Source: Phreatobacter aquaticus (lineage in GTDB: Bacteria > Pseudomonadota > Alphaproteobacteria > Rhizobiales > Phreatobacteraceae). From it: a stretch of DNA of 64,000 nucleotides. Under the pieces are notes generated by a model. It saw only the letters and a list, made by a program, of their open reading frames with translations, made no database searches and was not told the DNA's origin. Each line of letters opens with the position of its first letter. Position 1 is the stretch's first letter. Of the stretch, positions 45,229 to 53,541 are shown piece by piece. The position numbers and the translations under genes are program-made. The DNA is taken from positions 1,698,828-1,762,827 of the forward strand of contig NZ_CP039865.1 of assembly GCF_005160265.1 (NCBI RefSeq), read 5' to 3'.

Positions 45229-46247
45229 CGCTCGTTCCAATGCACCATCGGCAGTCCCGCGACCGGCGAACGGAAGAAGGGGATACGGGTGCCGCGCAGC
45301 GAGCCGATATAGACGGTCTTGAGGTCGGGCCCGCCAAAGGTGACGGAGGCAAACCAGGGCGCGATACGCCCGCCGCAGGCGAGCATCAGGTCGGCGGTCG
45401 CCTTGCCCTTCCAGAACGCGTCCATCAACTGCCGGCTGGACCAGGGGTCGTGGTCGTCGAGGATGATCCGGAGCTCTCCCTCTGGCGTGATCGCAAAGAT
45501 GCGATCCATCATCACATGGGTGCCCCAGAGGTTGCCGTGAGCGTCGAAGGCGATGCCGTCGATCGGCGCTCCATGGTTCTCCGGTCCGAAGGTCTGCCGG
45601 TCGCTGAGCGTGCCATCCGGCGCCGCGCGGAAGCGGGTGATCTTTGGCCCCGAGGTCTCGACCGCGTAGAGCCATTCTTCCTTGGCGTCGAAGCGGATCT
45701 CGTTGGTGAAGGCGAGGCCCTCGGCCACAACCCGCAGCTTGCCCTGGTCATAGACCGCGATATAGCCGTCGCGGATATGCGGTGACACCGCCTCCATCCA
45801 GTTGACGATCCGTGTCGAGATGGTCAGCCAGAGCCGATCCTTGCTGTCACGCAGGACGAAATTGACCTTGCCGATCGGCTGGCCGTCCAGCGTGTCGGCG
45901 AGCACGGTGGTACGGCCGGTCGCGCGCTCCATGATCTCCAGCCGGTCGGTGCCGAAATTGGAGATGACGATGTCGCCGTAGCGGTCGAAGGCGAGGCCGT
46001 TCGGCAAGGTCCCCTTGGTGAAGCGGGTCGCGTCGTCGGCTGCGCTGGCAAAGGCGCCGGGATGGCTCTGGGTGATCAGCTGCTGCGAGCCGTCGGGCTT
46101 GATATGAACGACCCCGCCCCGCGCATCCGCCGCCCAGAGCGAGCCGTCGCGTTCGGCCAGGATGCATTCGGGCCGCTGCAGGCCCTCGCCGACATAGCCG
46201 ATCTGGGTCCGGTCGACCGTGAAGCCATCGATGGGGTTTGCGGGCAT
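45225..46247 (-). CDS. SMP-30/gluconolactonase family protein
   Basis: A 340-residue six-bladed beta-propeller of the SMP-30/gluconolaconase/LRE family, with repeated blades such as DGSLWAADARGGV, RYGDIVISNFGTD and NEIRFDAKEEWLYAVETSG. Family members are metal-dependent lactonases; the NEI...D pattern fits the metal site. It is last in the operon that begins with an ABC-type importer, so it likely hydrolyses a lactone formed during use of the imported compound. No signal peptide is seen, so it is probably cytoplasmic. A hairpin separates it from the cyclase gene. Confidence 0.87.
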   Translation of the reverse strand: MPANPIDGFTVDRTQIGYVGEGLQRPECILAERDGSLWAADARGGVVHIKPDGSQQLITQSHPGAFASAADDATRFTKGTLPNGLAFDRYGDIVISNFGTDRLEIMERATGRTTVLADTLDGQPIGKVNFVLRDSKDRLWLTISTRIVNWMEAVSPHIRDGYIAVYDQGKLRVVAEGLAFTNEIRFDAKEEWLYAVETSGPKITRFRAAPDGTLSDRQTFGPENHGAPIDGIAFDAHGNLWGTHVMMDRIFAITPEGELRIILDDHDPWSSRQLMDAFWKGKATADLMLACGGRIAPWFASVTFGGPDLKTVYIGSLRGTRIPFFRSPVAGLPMVHWNER

Positions 46248-46277
46248 GATTTCTCTTTAAGCGTTTCCTGGGGACGA

Positions 46278-46301
46278 GGAGGCGCTGTTGGCCGCGCCTC
46301 C
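46278..46301 (-). terminator. GC-rich hairpin between the cyclase and SMP-30 genes
   Basis: GGAGGCGC and GCGCCTCC form a perfect 8-bp stem with an 8-base loop in the 75-base gap. No U tract follows, so it may be a partial terminator, an attenuator or an RNA-stability element that sets the level of the distal gene. Confidence 0.4.
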
Positions 46302-46322
46302 CCCGGGCGTTTATCGTTGGCG

Positions 46323-47099
46323 TCAGTCCTCGAAGATCGCGACAGCGCGGCAGAATCCCGCCGAGGCCTTGTGGATCTTGAATGGGAAGCAGGAGATCGT
46401 GAAACCGGTCGCCGGCAGCTGATCGAGATTGGCGAGCTTCTCGATATGGCCATAGGCGCGCACCATGCCGGCGCGGTGGCCTTCCCAGATCAGGCTCGCA
46501 TCATGGGTCTCGGCATATTTCTTCGCGGTCAGCGTGAAAGGCGCGTCCCAGCTCCAGGCATCGGTGCCCGTGATGCGCACGCCCCGCTCGGTCAGGTAGA
46601 GCGTCGCCTCACGGCCCATGCCGCAGCCGCGCCCGACATAGTCAGGCTGGCCGTAGCGGGCGCCGGCGGACGTATTCACCACCACGATATCAAGCGGCTG
46701 CAACGTTACTCCGGTGCGCTTCAGCTCCGCCTCCACATCGGCGGCGGTTGCGACGTAACCATCGGGGAAGTGGCGGAAGTCGAGTTTCACGCCCCGTTGC
46801 AGGCACCAGTCGAGCGGCATCTCGTCGATGGTCCAGGCCGGCTTGCCGCCATCGGTGGTCGAATGAAAATGGTAGGGCGCATCGAGGTGGGTGCCGTTGT
46901 GGGTGGACACCTGCAGAAGCTCGACAGCCCAGCCCTCGCCACCCGGCAGGTCGTCCTGGGTCAGGCCCGGGAAGAAGTTCAGGATCTGAGGCGCCGAGGT
47001 CTTGTGGTCGACATAGGTGATCGACGGGGTTGAACCCGGCGGGTCGGAAGCAATGCCGGCTTGCAGCGAAACGGACAGGTCGACGATCCGACGCGCCAT
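46323..47099 (-). CDS. Cyclase family protein (kynurenine formamidase-like hydrolase)
   Basis: A 258-residue metal-dependent hydrolase of the cyclase family, which includes kynurenine formamidase and isatin hydrolase. The metal-binding signature STHNGTHLDAPYHFH is intact. It starts MARRIVDLSVSL with GGAG eight bases upstream; a GTG three codons earlier is less well spaced. Family members open amide or lactam bonds. In this operon it would act on the imported substrate, together with the SMP-30 protein downstream. Confidence 0.88.
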   Translation of the reverse strand: MARRIVDLSVSLQAGIASDPPGSTPSITYVDHKTSAPQILNFFPGLTQDDLPGGEGWAVELLQVSTHNGTHLDAPYHFHSTTDGGKPAWTIDEMPLDWCLQRGVKLDFRHFPDGYVATAADVEAELKRTGVTLQPLDIVVVNTSAGARYGQPDYVGRGCGMGREATLYLTERGVRITGTDAWSWDAPFTLTAKKYAETHDASLIWEGHRAGMVRAYGHIEKLANLDQLPATGFTISCFPFKIHKASAGFCRAVAIFED

Positions 47100-47112
47100 G
47101 GAAGTCACTCCC

Positions 47113-47877
47113 TCAATGTTGTGATTGCCAGCGCAGCGTGCGGATCTCGACCGCTCGCAGCGCCAGATTGGAAACGAGCCCGATCAGCCCGAGCAGGGCA
47201 ATGCCGGCGAACAGATCCGCCGACTGGAATGAGCGGGCCGCGAGCAGGATCGCCGTGCCAAGCCCCGATTGCGACGCCAGCATCTCGCAGATGATCGCGA
47301 GGATCAGCGCCACCGTCATGGACAGCCGCATGCCCGCGAGAATGTCCGGCATGGCATTGGGCAGCCCGATCTTCCAGGCGAAGGCATGCCCGGGCATCTG
47401 CAGGCAGCGCGCCACTTCCTTCAGCCGCGGTTCGACCTCGGCGAAGCCATGGATGGTGCCGAGCAGCGTCGGCCAGAGCGACCCGAAGGCGACGACCGAC
47501 AGCGCCATGGCGGGCGACAGGCCAAACAGCGCGATCGCCACCGGGATGATCGCGGAAGCCGGCAGCGGCCGCAGGAATTCCAGCGTCGGCTGAAGATAGT
47601 CGCGGGCCGTCTTCGACAGACCGATGGCGGCCCCGAGCACAACACCGATCAGGCCCGCGAGCAGCCAGCCCTGCAGCATGCGTCCAACGGTGCCCATGGT
47701 CTGCGCGGCAAGGTCGCCGCGCTGGAAGCCGCGCACCAGCGCTGCCCAGGCATCGAAGGGATTGGGAACGAAGGCGCGCGACACCGTGCCGGTGACGGCG
47801 GCGAGCCACCAGAGGAACAGGATGGCGAAGACGACGCCGATCGAGCCCAACAGGACGAGGGGGTTCTGCCGCTTCAT
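47113..47877 (-). CDS. ABC transporter permease (nitrate/taurine type)
   Basis: A 254-residue inner-membrane permease. The first hydrophobic helix follows MKRQNPLVLLGSIGVVFAIL, and the coupling loop includes AFAWKIGLPNAMPDILAGMR. It is the second permease of the importer, and starts within the end of the first by four bases. The upstream reading extension is not homologous. With its partner it forms a heterodimeric channel, while most transporters of this class use a homodimer. Confidence 0.92.
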   Translation of the reverse strand: MKRQNPLVLLGSIGVVFAILFLWWLAAVTGTVSRAFVPNPFDAWAALVRGFQRGDLAAQTMGTVGRMLQGWLLAGLIGVVLGAAIGLSKTARDYLQPTLEFLRPLPASAIIPVAIALFGLSPAMALSVVAFGSLWPTLLGTIHGFAEVEPRLKEVARCLQMPGHAFAWKIGLPNAMPDILAGMRLSMTVALILAIICEMLASQSGLGTAILLAARSFQSADLFAGIALLGLIGLVSNLALRAVEIRTLRWQSQH

Positions 47878-48635
47878 GGCCGAGCCTCCACGAGCACGCG
47901 CTGGTGCCGGAACAGCCGCGATTGCAAGGCATTGAGCCCGGCATTGACGCCCCAGCCGATCAGTCCGACCCAGAGAAGCGCCGCCAACATGAGTTCCGGC
48001 CGCAGTGTCTGCTGGGCGATCATCAGCATATAGCCGAGCCCTTGCGGATTGGCGGCGATCTCCACCGTCACCGCCACCACCAGCGCGATGCCTGCAGCGA
48101 GCCGGAGTGCCACGAAGATGCGGGGCATGGCGGCGGGCAGCACGATCTTCCACAGACGCTGGCGGGTCGAGAGCCCAAGCACCTTCGAGACCTCCAGCAG
48201 CCTGGGCTCGACCTGACCGGCGGCGGCTTGCGCCAGGATCAGGCTCGGCCAGAACGTGGCGAAGGCGACGATCGCCACCTCGAACCGGTAGCCGAATCCA
48301 TAGATCAGCATGACCAACGGGATGAGAGCCGGCGAGGGGATCGGTCGGAACAGCTCGATCGTTGGCATGGAGAGCGCAATCGCGGTCCGCGACAGACCGA
48401 TCATGAAGCCGAGAATGAGGCCGAGACCCACGCCTATCGCCATGCCGCAGAGCGCGGCAAACAGCGTCTGCCAGGTGGCGAGCGCCAGCGTCCCGTCGCC
48501 GAGTGCCTGAACCAGCGCGACCATGACTGCGGAGGGGGCGGCGAGGCTCTCGGAATCCGACCCCGGTCCGCGGAACCAGAGTTCTGCGGCCAGCACGAAG
48601 ACTGTCGGGAGTGCGAGCGCCTTGGCGAGCCGCAT
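47874..48635 (-). CDS. ABC transporter permease (nitrate/taurine type)
   Basis: A 253-residue permease paralogous to the next one in the operon. It has about six hydrophobic segments and the coupling loop STRQRLWKIVLPAAMPRIFV. Its ATG shares a base with the stop of the ATPase gene upstream (TGATG), so translation is coupled. Both permeases, one ATPase and one binding protein make a complete importer. Confidence 0.92.
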   Translation of the reverse strand: MRLAKALALPTVFVLAAELWFRGPGSDSESLAAPSAVMVALVQALGDGTLALATWQTLFAALCGMAIGVGLGLILGFMIGLSRTAIALSMPTIELFRPIPSPALIPLVMLIYGFGYRFEVAIVAFATFWPSLILAQAAAGQVEPRLLEVSKVLGLSTRQRLWKIVLPAAMPRIFVALRLAAGIALVVAVTVEIAANPQGLGYMLMIAQQTLRPELMLAALLWVGLIGWGVNAGLNALQSRLFRHQRVLVEARP

Positions 48636-49420
48636 CAGTGGCTCTCCTGCATCATGTCAAAAAGTTCGCGGCGCAGCCTGAGGAAATCCGGATGTTCCCG
48701 GGTCGTCAGCTGGTTGCGCGGATGGGCAAGCGGCACATCGACCAGGCGCGCGATGCGGCCGGGATTGGGCAGCAGCGCCACCACACGGTCGCCGAGATAG
48801 AGCGCTTCTTCCAGGTCGTGGGTGACGAAGAACACGGTGGTGTTGCGCTCGGCGGCGAGTGCCAGAACCTCGTCCTGCAATTGCTGGCGCGTCATCGCGT
48901 CAAGCGCGCCGAATGGCTCGTCCATCAGCAGGACCTTCGGGTCCTGCGCCAGACAGCGGGCAATCTGCAGGCGTTGCTGCATGCCGCCCGACAATTGCGA
49001 CGGGAATTTCGCCGCGTGGTCCTTCAATCCGACCTTCTCGAGCAGCCGCTCGATCACCGGCTTCTGCTCTGAGCGCGGCATTCCCGCGGCCTCCAGAGCC
49101 AACGCGACATTGCCGCTCGCATCCCGCCAGGGCAGCAGGGCACGCCCGTAGTCCTGGAACACGACGGAGACCTCTCTCGTCGGACCGGTGATCGGTTTGC
49201 CGGCGAGCGAGACCGTGCCGGCGCTCGCCTGGACGAGGCCGGCCACCACCCGGAGCAGCGTTGTCTTGCCGCAGCCGGATGGCCCCATGACGCAGATGAA
49301 CTCGCCCGGCTTCACGTCGAGCGAGACATCCTGAAGGATGGCCCGCCCGCCGAGATCGACCCGGATTCCGGAAAAGGAAATGGCGGCTTCGGGACCTGAC
49401 CGGGCGAGCATGGCGGTCAC
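48635..49420 (-). CDS. ABC transporter ATP-binding protein (nitrate/taurine type)
   Basis: A 261-residue ATPase. Walker A GPSGCGKTT is at residues 46-54, the signature SQLSGGMQQRLQIA follows, and Walker B VLLMDEPFGALDAMTRQ is near 165-180. The switch histidine lies in FFVTHDLEEAL. It energises the importer. Its start overlaps the end of the binding-protein gene by four bases. Confidence 0.95.
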   Translation of the reverse strand: MTAMLARSGPEAAISFSGIRVDLGGRAILQDVSLDVKPGEFICVMGPSGCGKTTLLRVVAGLVQASAGTVSLAGKPITGPTREVSVVFQDYGRALLPWRDASGNVALALEAAGMPRSEQKPVIERLLEKVGLKDHAAKFPSQLSGGMQQRLQIARCLAQDPKVLLMDEPFGALDAMTRQQLQDEVLALAAERNTTVFFVTHDLEEALYLGDRVVALLPNPGRIARLVDVPLAHPRNQLTTREHPDFLRLRRELFDMMQESH

Positions 49421-50367
49421 GGCAGGACGACGTTGGCGGCAACCGGCTGGCCGCGCAGCATGTCCTGCTCCTTCATGATGGTGATCCAGTAATTGATCTC
49501 TTCCACCGTGATATCGGCCTTCTGCCGGGTGATGATGGCGGTGGCGATCACCGCCGGCGGCAGCGGAATGTACTTGCCGATGATGGCGCGGACGCGGCTG
49601 TCATTGGCCTTGTCGTTGACGAAGGCGACGCCCTCGGCAACGCCTTCGCGGAAGGCCTTGAGAAGCGCCGGGTTCTTGGTCGCCCAGGCGCGCGTGGTCG
49701 AGTAGATGACGGCGGGCAGGCCGGCCGGCAGCTCGGTGTGGAAATAGGACACGACCCGGCCGATATTGCCCTGGACGATCCGCTCCATGATCGGCGATCC
49801 CGTGATCAGGCCATCGACCGATCCGCCGCGCAGGATGTCCGGCATCTGCGGGAACGGTGTCTCCACGAAGGTGACCTTCTTCCAGTCGGCGCCCTTTTCG
49901 GCCATCCATTTGCGGAACAGCACGTGCAGGAAGGCACCGAGGCCGGGAACGCCGATGCGCTTGCCTTCGGCCGACTTGGCGTCGGTGATGCCGGCGCCGG
50001 TACGCTCCACGAAGCCGTAATTGGCGACGTCGCGCGCCGTGACCGACGCGCCGGCGATGGCCACGAGATCGAGACCGCCATCATTGGCCTGCAGCATGAC
50101 GGAAGCGGTCGGGCCGCCGATCTGCACGCTGTCGGCCTGCATGGCGGCCGGGATGTTGGAATTGAGCGCGATCAGCTGGAAGCCGACATCAAGTCCCCGC
50201 TTGCGAAAATAGCCCTCCTCCTGAGCGACGAAGGCGGAGGTGAAGTCGGCGACGGCCGTGTAGCCGAGCGTCACCTTGGTGGGCGCCTGTGCGAAGGCCG
50301 GCGATGCGACGATGGCCGAGCCGGCAGCAAGGCCGCCCGCGAAATGGCGGCGTGTCAGATTGATCAT
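49417..50367 (-). CDS. ABC transporter substrate-binding protein (NMT1/THI5-like, SsuA type)
   Basis: A 316-residue periplasmic binding protein. The N-terminus MINLTRRHFAGGLAAGSAIV carries a twin-arginine motif and hydrophobic core, with cleavage after AFA near residue 26. The mature protein starts APTKVTLGYTAVADFTSAF, typical of the family that binds taurine, sulfonates, nitrate or pyrimidine precursors. The substrate cannot be assigned. The operon's cyclase and lactonase suggest a cyclic organic compound, as an inference. Confidence 0.9.
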   Translation of the reverse strand: MINLTRRHFAGGLAAGSAIVASPAFAQAPTKVTLGYTAVADFTSAFVAQEEGYFRKRGLDVGFQLIALNSNIPAAMQADSVQIGGPTASVMLQANDGGLDLVAIAGASVTARDVANYGFVERTGAGITDAKSAEGKRIGVPGLGAFLHVLFRKWMAEKGADWKKVTFVETPFPQMPDILRGGSVDGLITGSPIMERIVQGNIGRVVSYFHTELPAGLPAVIYSTTRAWATKNPALLKAFREGVAEGVAFVNDKANDSRVRAIIGKYIPLPPAVIATAIITRQKADITVEEINYWITIMKEQDMLRGQPVAANVVLP

Positions 50368-50436
50368 GGACGTGTCCTCGTTGGTGTCTCGTGATGATCC
50401 GGGTCTTGGTTGCCCGGTTGCAGATGGATTGAAGCG

Positions 50437-51120
50437 TCAGTGGCTCTCCGCGGCATGCCGGGCGACAAGGCCATCGGCGAAGGCCCGAAGACCGGCAGAG
50501 GAGAAGACGACGGCACGCGACAGGATGGTTTCGACGTCCTGATCGGAGGTCTGGCCGTCGGAAAGGCGGTCGGCGCGGCCGGTCGGCGACATCTGTGTCA
50601 GGCCGGCACCGATGATGAAGAGATAGCCCCAGGTCGCATCGGCGACACTCAGGCCCGGAAGCGCCAATTGCAGCGCTGCGATGAAGCGGCGCGCCACCTG
50701 GTCATAGCTCGCCTGGATCAGGTCGCGGCCCCAGTCGCGGCTCATCGAGCTGGTCGACAGGATAAGGGACGCAAACGAGCGCCCGCCGCGGCTCGCATCA
50801 TGGCCGGCTTCGACGGTCGGGCGCAGCAGCGCATCCACCATGTCCTCAAGCGTCATGTCGCCACGGGAGAGCATGGCATCGAGGCGCGCCAGGCGGATGC
50901 GGTTGATGGCGCTCGAGCGACGGGTGAACATCGCCTCGAACAGGCCTTCCTTGGTCTTGAAATGATAGTGGAGCAGGGCCTGGGCGACGCCAGCTTCCAG
51001 GGCGATCTCGCGCATGCTGGTGCCGTCGAAACCGCGCACCGCGAACAGCTCCTCTGCGGCGTCGAGGATCTCTTCCTTCGACGTCGCCTTGGCGCGGATC
51101 TTGGCGAGTGAGGTCACCAC
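50437..51120 (-). CDS. TetR family transcriptional regulator of the adjacent ABC operon
   Basis: A 227-residue repressor with the helix-turn-helix in SKEEILDAAEELFAVRGFDG and MREIALEAGVAQALLHYHFK. The GTG at 51120 (followed by another GTG) is preferred to an ATG at 51189. The longer version would place an operator-like palindrome inside the coding sequence, and its extra 23 residues look unlike a TetR N-terminus. It precedes the binding-protein gene by 69 bases on the same strand and probably controls the whole operon. Ligand unknown. Confidence 0.82.
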   Translation of the reverse strand: MVTSLAKIRAKATSKEEILDAAEELFAVRGFDGTSMREIALEAGVAQALLHYHFKTKEGLFEAMFTRRSSAINRIRLARLDAMLSRGDMTLEDMVDALLRPTVEAGHDASRGGRSFASLILSTSSMSRDWGRDLIQASYDQVARRFIAALQLALPGLSVADATWGYLFIIGAGLTQMSPTGRADRLSDGQTSDQDVETILSRAVVFSSAGLRAFADGLVARHAAESH

Positions 51121-51140
51121 GGGATGGGTCGGCCTTGTCC

Positions 51141-51158
51141 TGACTGTTCGATCAGTCA
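51141..51158. promoter_or_regulatory. 18-bp palindrome, probable autoregulatory TetR operator
   Basis: TGACTGTTCGATCAGTCA has perfect 6-base arms (TGACTG/CAGTCA) around TTCGAT and lies 21 bases upstream of the preferred GTG start. TGACTG-type half-sites around NTCGAN centres are common for TetR proteins. Its position upstream of the gene is the main reason for rejecting the longer reading. Confidence 0.65.
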
Positions 51159-51262
51159 AGCATGTGGCCGGCCGGTGTTCAAGACCCAAGGCGCCGCACA
51201 GGGCGTCTGCGGCCTCTGCCGATCAGGGGAGGTTCGGAAGCGGGAACGCCGAGCCGCGTGCG

Positions 51263-51895
51263 CTACCAGGCCAGGACGCGGCGGCCGATGGCTGCACCCA
51301 GAAGCGTCATCAGGCCGATGGCGATCGTGTACCAGGTGACCACGAACAGCAGTGAATCGTCGATGCAGTGGATGCCGTAGAAGAAGCCTGCCACGACACC
51401 TGCCGCGAAACCGGCAATCGCGCCGGCCAGTGCGGTCTGCGACGGAGCCGAGGCCCGCATGGCGGTCATGATCAGCGCTAGCGGTCCGGCTGCCATGAGC
51501 GGAATGGACACCAGGCAGAATGCCCAGTTTCGTCCAACCAGGCGCGAACCGTAATTCGCCGGGGCCTGAGTTGCCAGTTCATGGCCGATGCCGAAGACCA
51601 GCAGCGCCACAGGCAGGATCAGCACGGCTTTCGGCAAGTGCCCCTCAGGCCGTGCGACGGCATGCAAGAGCGCGATGGCCGCGACCACAAGGGTCGCGAT
51701 CAGCAGCATCTTGAGGTCGAACAGCATGGTGGTCGCAGCCACCAGAAGATCAGGCCGCGGCTTGATCACGAGCATGAGCAGCGCGAAGGCCACAGCTGCG
51801 GACATGGCGAGCGCGAGGGTCAGGCGCTTCCCGACAGGCGCTTCCGTCAGGGTGGCATCGCGCGACAGGGCGGCGATCAGGTCATCGGTCTTCAT
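51263..51895 (-). CDS. nrsF: NrsF family anti-sigma factor (DUF1109)
   Basis: A 210-residue inner-membrane protein with about six transmembrane helices and a short N-terminal cytoplasmic part (MKTDDLIAALSRDATLTEAP). This is the arrangement of NrsF/DUF1109 proteins that hold an ECF sigma factor inactive at the membrane. The C-terminal helix FFYGIHCIDDSLLFVVTWY contains the conserved GxHCxDDSxxF-like motif, whose cysteine may take part in sensing. It starts three bases after the stop of its cognate sigma factor gene. Confidence 0.88.
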   Translation of the reverse strand: MKTDDLIAALSRDATLTEAPVGKRLTLALAMSAAVAFALLMLVIKPRPDLLVAATTMLFDLKMLLIATLVVAAIALLHAVARPEGHLPKAVLILPVALLVFGIGHELATQAPANYGSRLVGRNWAFCLVSIPLMAAGPLALIMTAMRASAPSQTALAGAIAGFAAGVVAGFFYGIHCIDDSLLFVVTWYTIAIGLMTLLGAAIGRRVLAW

Positions 51896-51898
51896 GGC

Positions 51899-52447
51899 TC
51901 AGACACTCCCCCGTAGCATCTTGGCAAGGCCGCCAAGGGCTCGGTGCAAGGCGACGCGCACGGCGCCTTCGCTCATCGACAGGGCGGCCGCCGTTTCGGC
52001 CGTGTTATGGCCGTCGACGAACATGGCCTCGATCACGGCCTTCTGGCCGCTTGGCAGGTTAGCCGCCAGTTTCATCACATCGCGAGTCGCGATCTCGGGC
52101 TCGTTGGACGGGGCGGGGATCGCCTCCGCGAATTCGTCGATATCGATATGACCGTGCGAGCCGCGCTTGCGCAGGCTGTCGATCAGCTTGTGCTTGAGAA
52201 TGGCGCGCAACCAGGGAACGACCGGCTCCGTTGGGATCCAGCTCGTCCGCTTGGTATGGATCGCGATCAGCGCGTCCTGCACGATATCCTCCGCTTCAGC
52301 ACCTGACCGGCCTGCACGCGATAGCCCGGAACGCGCTATGGCACGCAGGTGGGGGGTCACCTCGCGAAGGAACCGCCCATAGGCGGCTTCGTCGCCAGCA
52401 ATGCCCGCGCGCAGCCATGCACTCCAGTCGTCGTTGCGGTCTCTCAC
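51899..52447 (-). CDS. sigF: ECF sigma factor (SigF/ECF16 type)
   Basis: A 182-residue extracytoplasmic-function sigma factor. Region 2 includes EAEDIVQDALIAIHTKR and VPWLRAILKHKLIDSLRKR. Region 4 includes LPSGQKAVIEAMFVDGHNTA and MSEGAVRVALHRALGGLAK. The preferred GTG gives MRDRNDDWSAWLRAGIAGDE, matching relatives. An upstream GTG at 52516 would lie before the sigma-dependent promoter. With NrsF it forms a membrane stress switch known in Caulobacter for metal and oxidative stress. The inducing signal here is unknown. Confidence 0.87.
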   Translation of the reverse strand: MRDRNDDWSAWLRAGIAGDEAAYGRFLREVTPHLRAIARSGLSRAGRSGAEAEDIVQDALIAIHTKRTSWIPTEPVVPWLRAILKHKLIDSLRKRGSHGHIDIDEFAEAIPAPSNEPEIATRDVMKLAANLPSGQKAVIEAMFVDGHNTAETAAALSMSEGAVRVALHRALGGLAKMLRGSV

Positions 52448-52466
52448 GTCGGACCAGTCATCGGGT

Positions 52467-52492
52467 TTCGCTGCCTTCGTCGGGTTCGTTAC
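52467..52492 (-). promoter_or_regulatory. Predicted autoregulatory promoter of the ECF sigma factor/NrsF operon
   Basis: Read on the minus strand, GTAACG is followed after exactly 16 bases by CGAA. This agrees with the GTAACC-N16-CGAA element I recall for Caulobacter SigF, with one mismatch in the -35 part. It ends 19 bases before the chosen start codon, giving a short leader of about 10-14 bases. The match supports both the sigma subfamily and the downstream start. Confidence 0.7.
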
Positions 52493-52700
52493 AGGCCATG
52501 CTGGAAAAACTGTCACAATCTACGGGCAGAGCGGTCGCGCACACGCCGTTGTGACCAGAGCTAGCACCGGACGCTGCATTTGCGAAGGTGTCGGGGCTTT
52601 GCGCAGCCGCCACTGCCGGTCATGATGCTGCGCGCGTCCGCAGGCGCAAAAAAAGAGCGTCCCTGACCGTCATGCCTCGCACGTCCGCGTTCTCCATCTC

Positions 52701-53435
52701 ATGAATTCCCTCCGCTTCCTGAAGGACCGCCGCGTCCTCGTGATCGGCGCCATCGCCTTGGTGCTGCTGGCTCTGCAGTTTTCCGGCCTCGGCAAGGCGC
52801 TCACGATGGAGATGCTACGGACCCATCGCGCCGATCTCGGCGCCTGGGTTGAGGCTCATCGCGTGCTGGCTGCCGTCTGCTATCTCGGCATCTACATCGC
52901 CGTTGCCGCCCTTTCACTGCCGGGCGGGGCTGGACTGACGCTGATCGGTGGATTCCTGTTCGGTCCGGTCCTCGGGGGCTGCCTCGCAGTCCTGGCCGCA
53001 AGTACGGGGGCCGTTCTGGTCTTCCTGTTCGCTCGTCGCCTGTTCGGCGACGACGCCGTCGGGCGGCTCGGGCCGAAAGCTGCGAGCCTGGCGGCGAACA
53101 TTCGGGCCAATGCCTGGTCCTACCTGCTGGTCTTGCGGCTCGTGCCGCTGTTCCCGTTCTTCCTGGTCAATCTCGTCCCCGCCTTTGTCGGTGTGCGGCT
53201 GAAGGTTTTTGCGCTCACGACCGTGTTCGGCATCATTCCCGCGACCTTTGTCTTCGCGCTGGCCGGCTCCGGCCTTGGGCGGGTGTTCGATAGCGGCGAG
53301 GCCTTCTCGGTGAAATCGGTCCTGACACCGGAAATTTGGGGCGGTCTCCTCGGTCTGGCGCTTCTGTCGCTTGCCGGCATTCCCCTGCGTCGACATTTCG
53401 AGGCGCGCCGGAACTGTTCCCAGCCCCGCCCCTGA
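52701..53435 (+). CDS. TVP38/TMEM64 (DedA-like) family membrane protein
   Basis: A 244-residue inner-membrane protein with about six hydrophobic stretches. The hallmark segment SLPGGAGLTLIGGFLFGPVL (proline-glycine then GG-x-FGP) and the later LRLVPLFPFFLVNLVPAFVG are the VTT-domain re-entrant motifs. Such proteins are linked to lipid scrambling or transport, envelope integrity and metal tolerance, with no single proven activity. It is divergent from the sigma factor/NrsF pair, with a 253-base spacer holding nothing else I can identify. Confidence 0.88.
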   Translation: MNSLRFLKDRRVLVIGAIALVLLALQFSGLGKALTMEMLRTHRADLGAWVEAHRVLAAVCYLGIYIAVAALSLPGGAGLTLIGGFLFGPVLGGCLAVLAASTGAVLVFLFARRLFGDDAVGRLGPKAASLAANIRANAWSYLLVLRLVPLFPFFLVNLVPAFVGVRLKVFALTTVFGIIPATFVFALAGSGLGRVFDSGEAFSVKSVLTPEIWGGLLGLALLSLAGIPLRRHFEARRNCSQPRP

Positions 53436-53468
53436 CAACCCGGCCAGGCGATATGTCGGGGCTCGATG

Positions 53469-53497
53469 TTGACGTTTACGTAAACGTAGACTAGTCT
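53469..53497 (+). promoter_or_regulatory. MerR-type operator/promoter before the beta-oxidation operon
   Basis: ACGTTTACGTAAACGT (53472-53487) is a perfect 16-bp palindrome. It overlaps a -35-like TTGACG (53469-53474) and precedes TAGTCT (53492-53497) by 17 bases from that box. The motif looks like the TTGACGTTTACGTAAACG site described for MerR regulators of branched-chain amino acid or fatty acid breakdown (LiuR). It lies 45-70 bases upstream of the MerR gene start. Confidence 0.7.
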
Positions 53498-53541
53498 TTC
53501 TGCCAAGGCGATCTGAAGCTCGCCGCTGGGAGGCAGGACGC

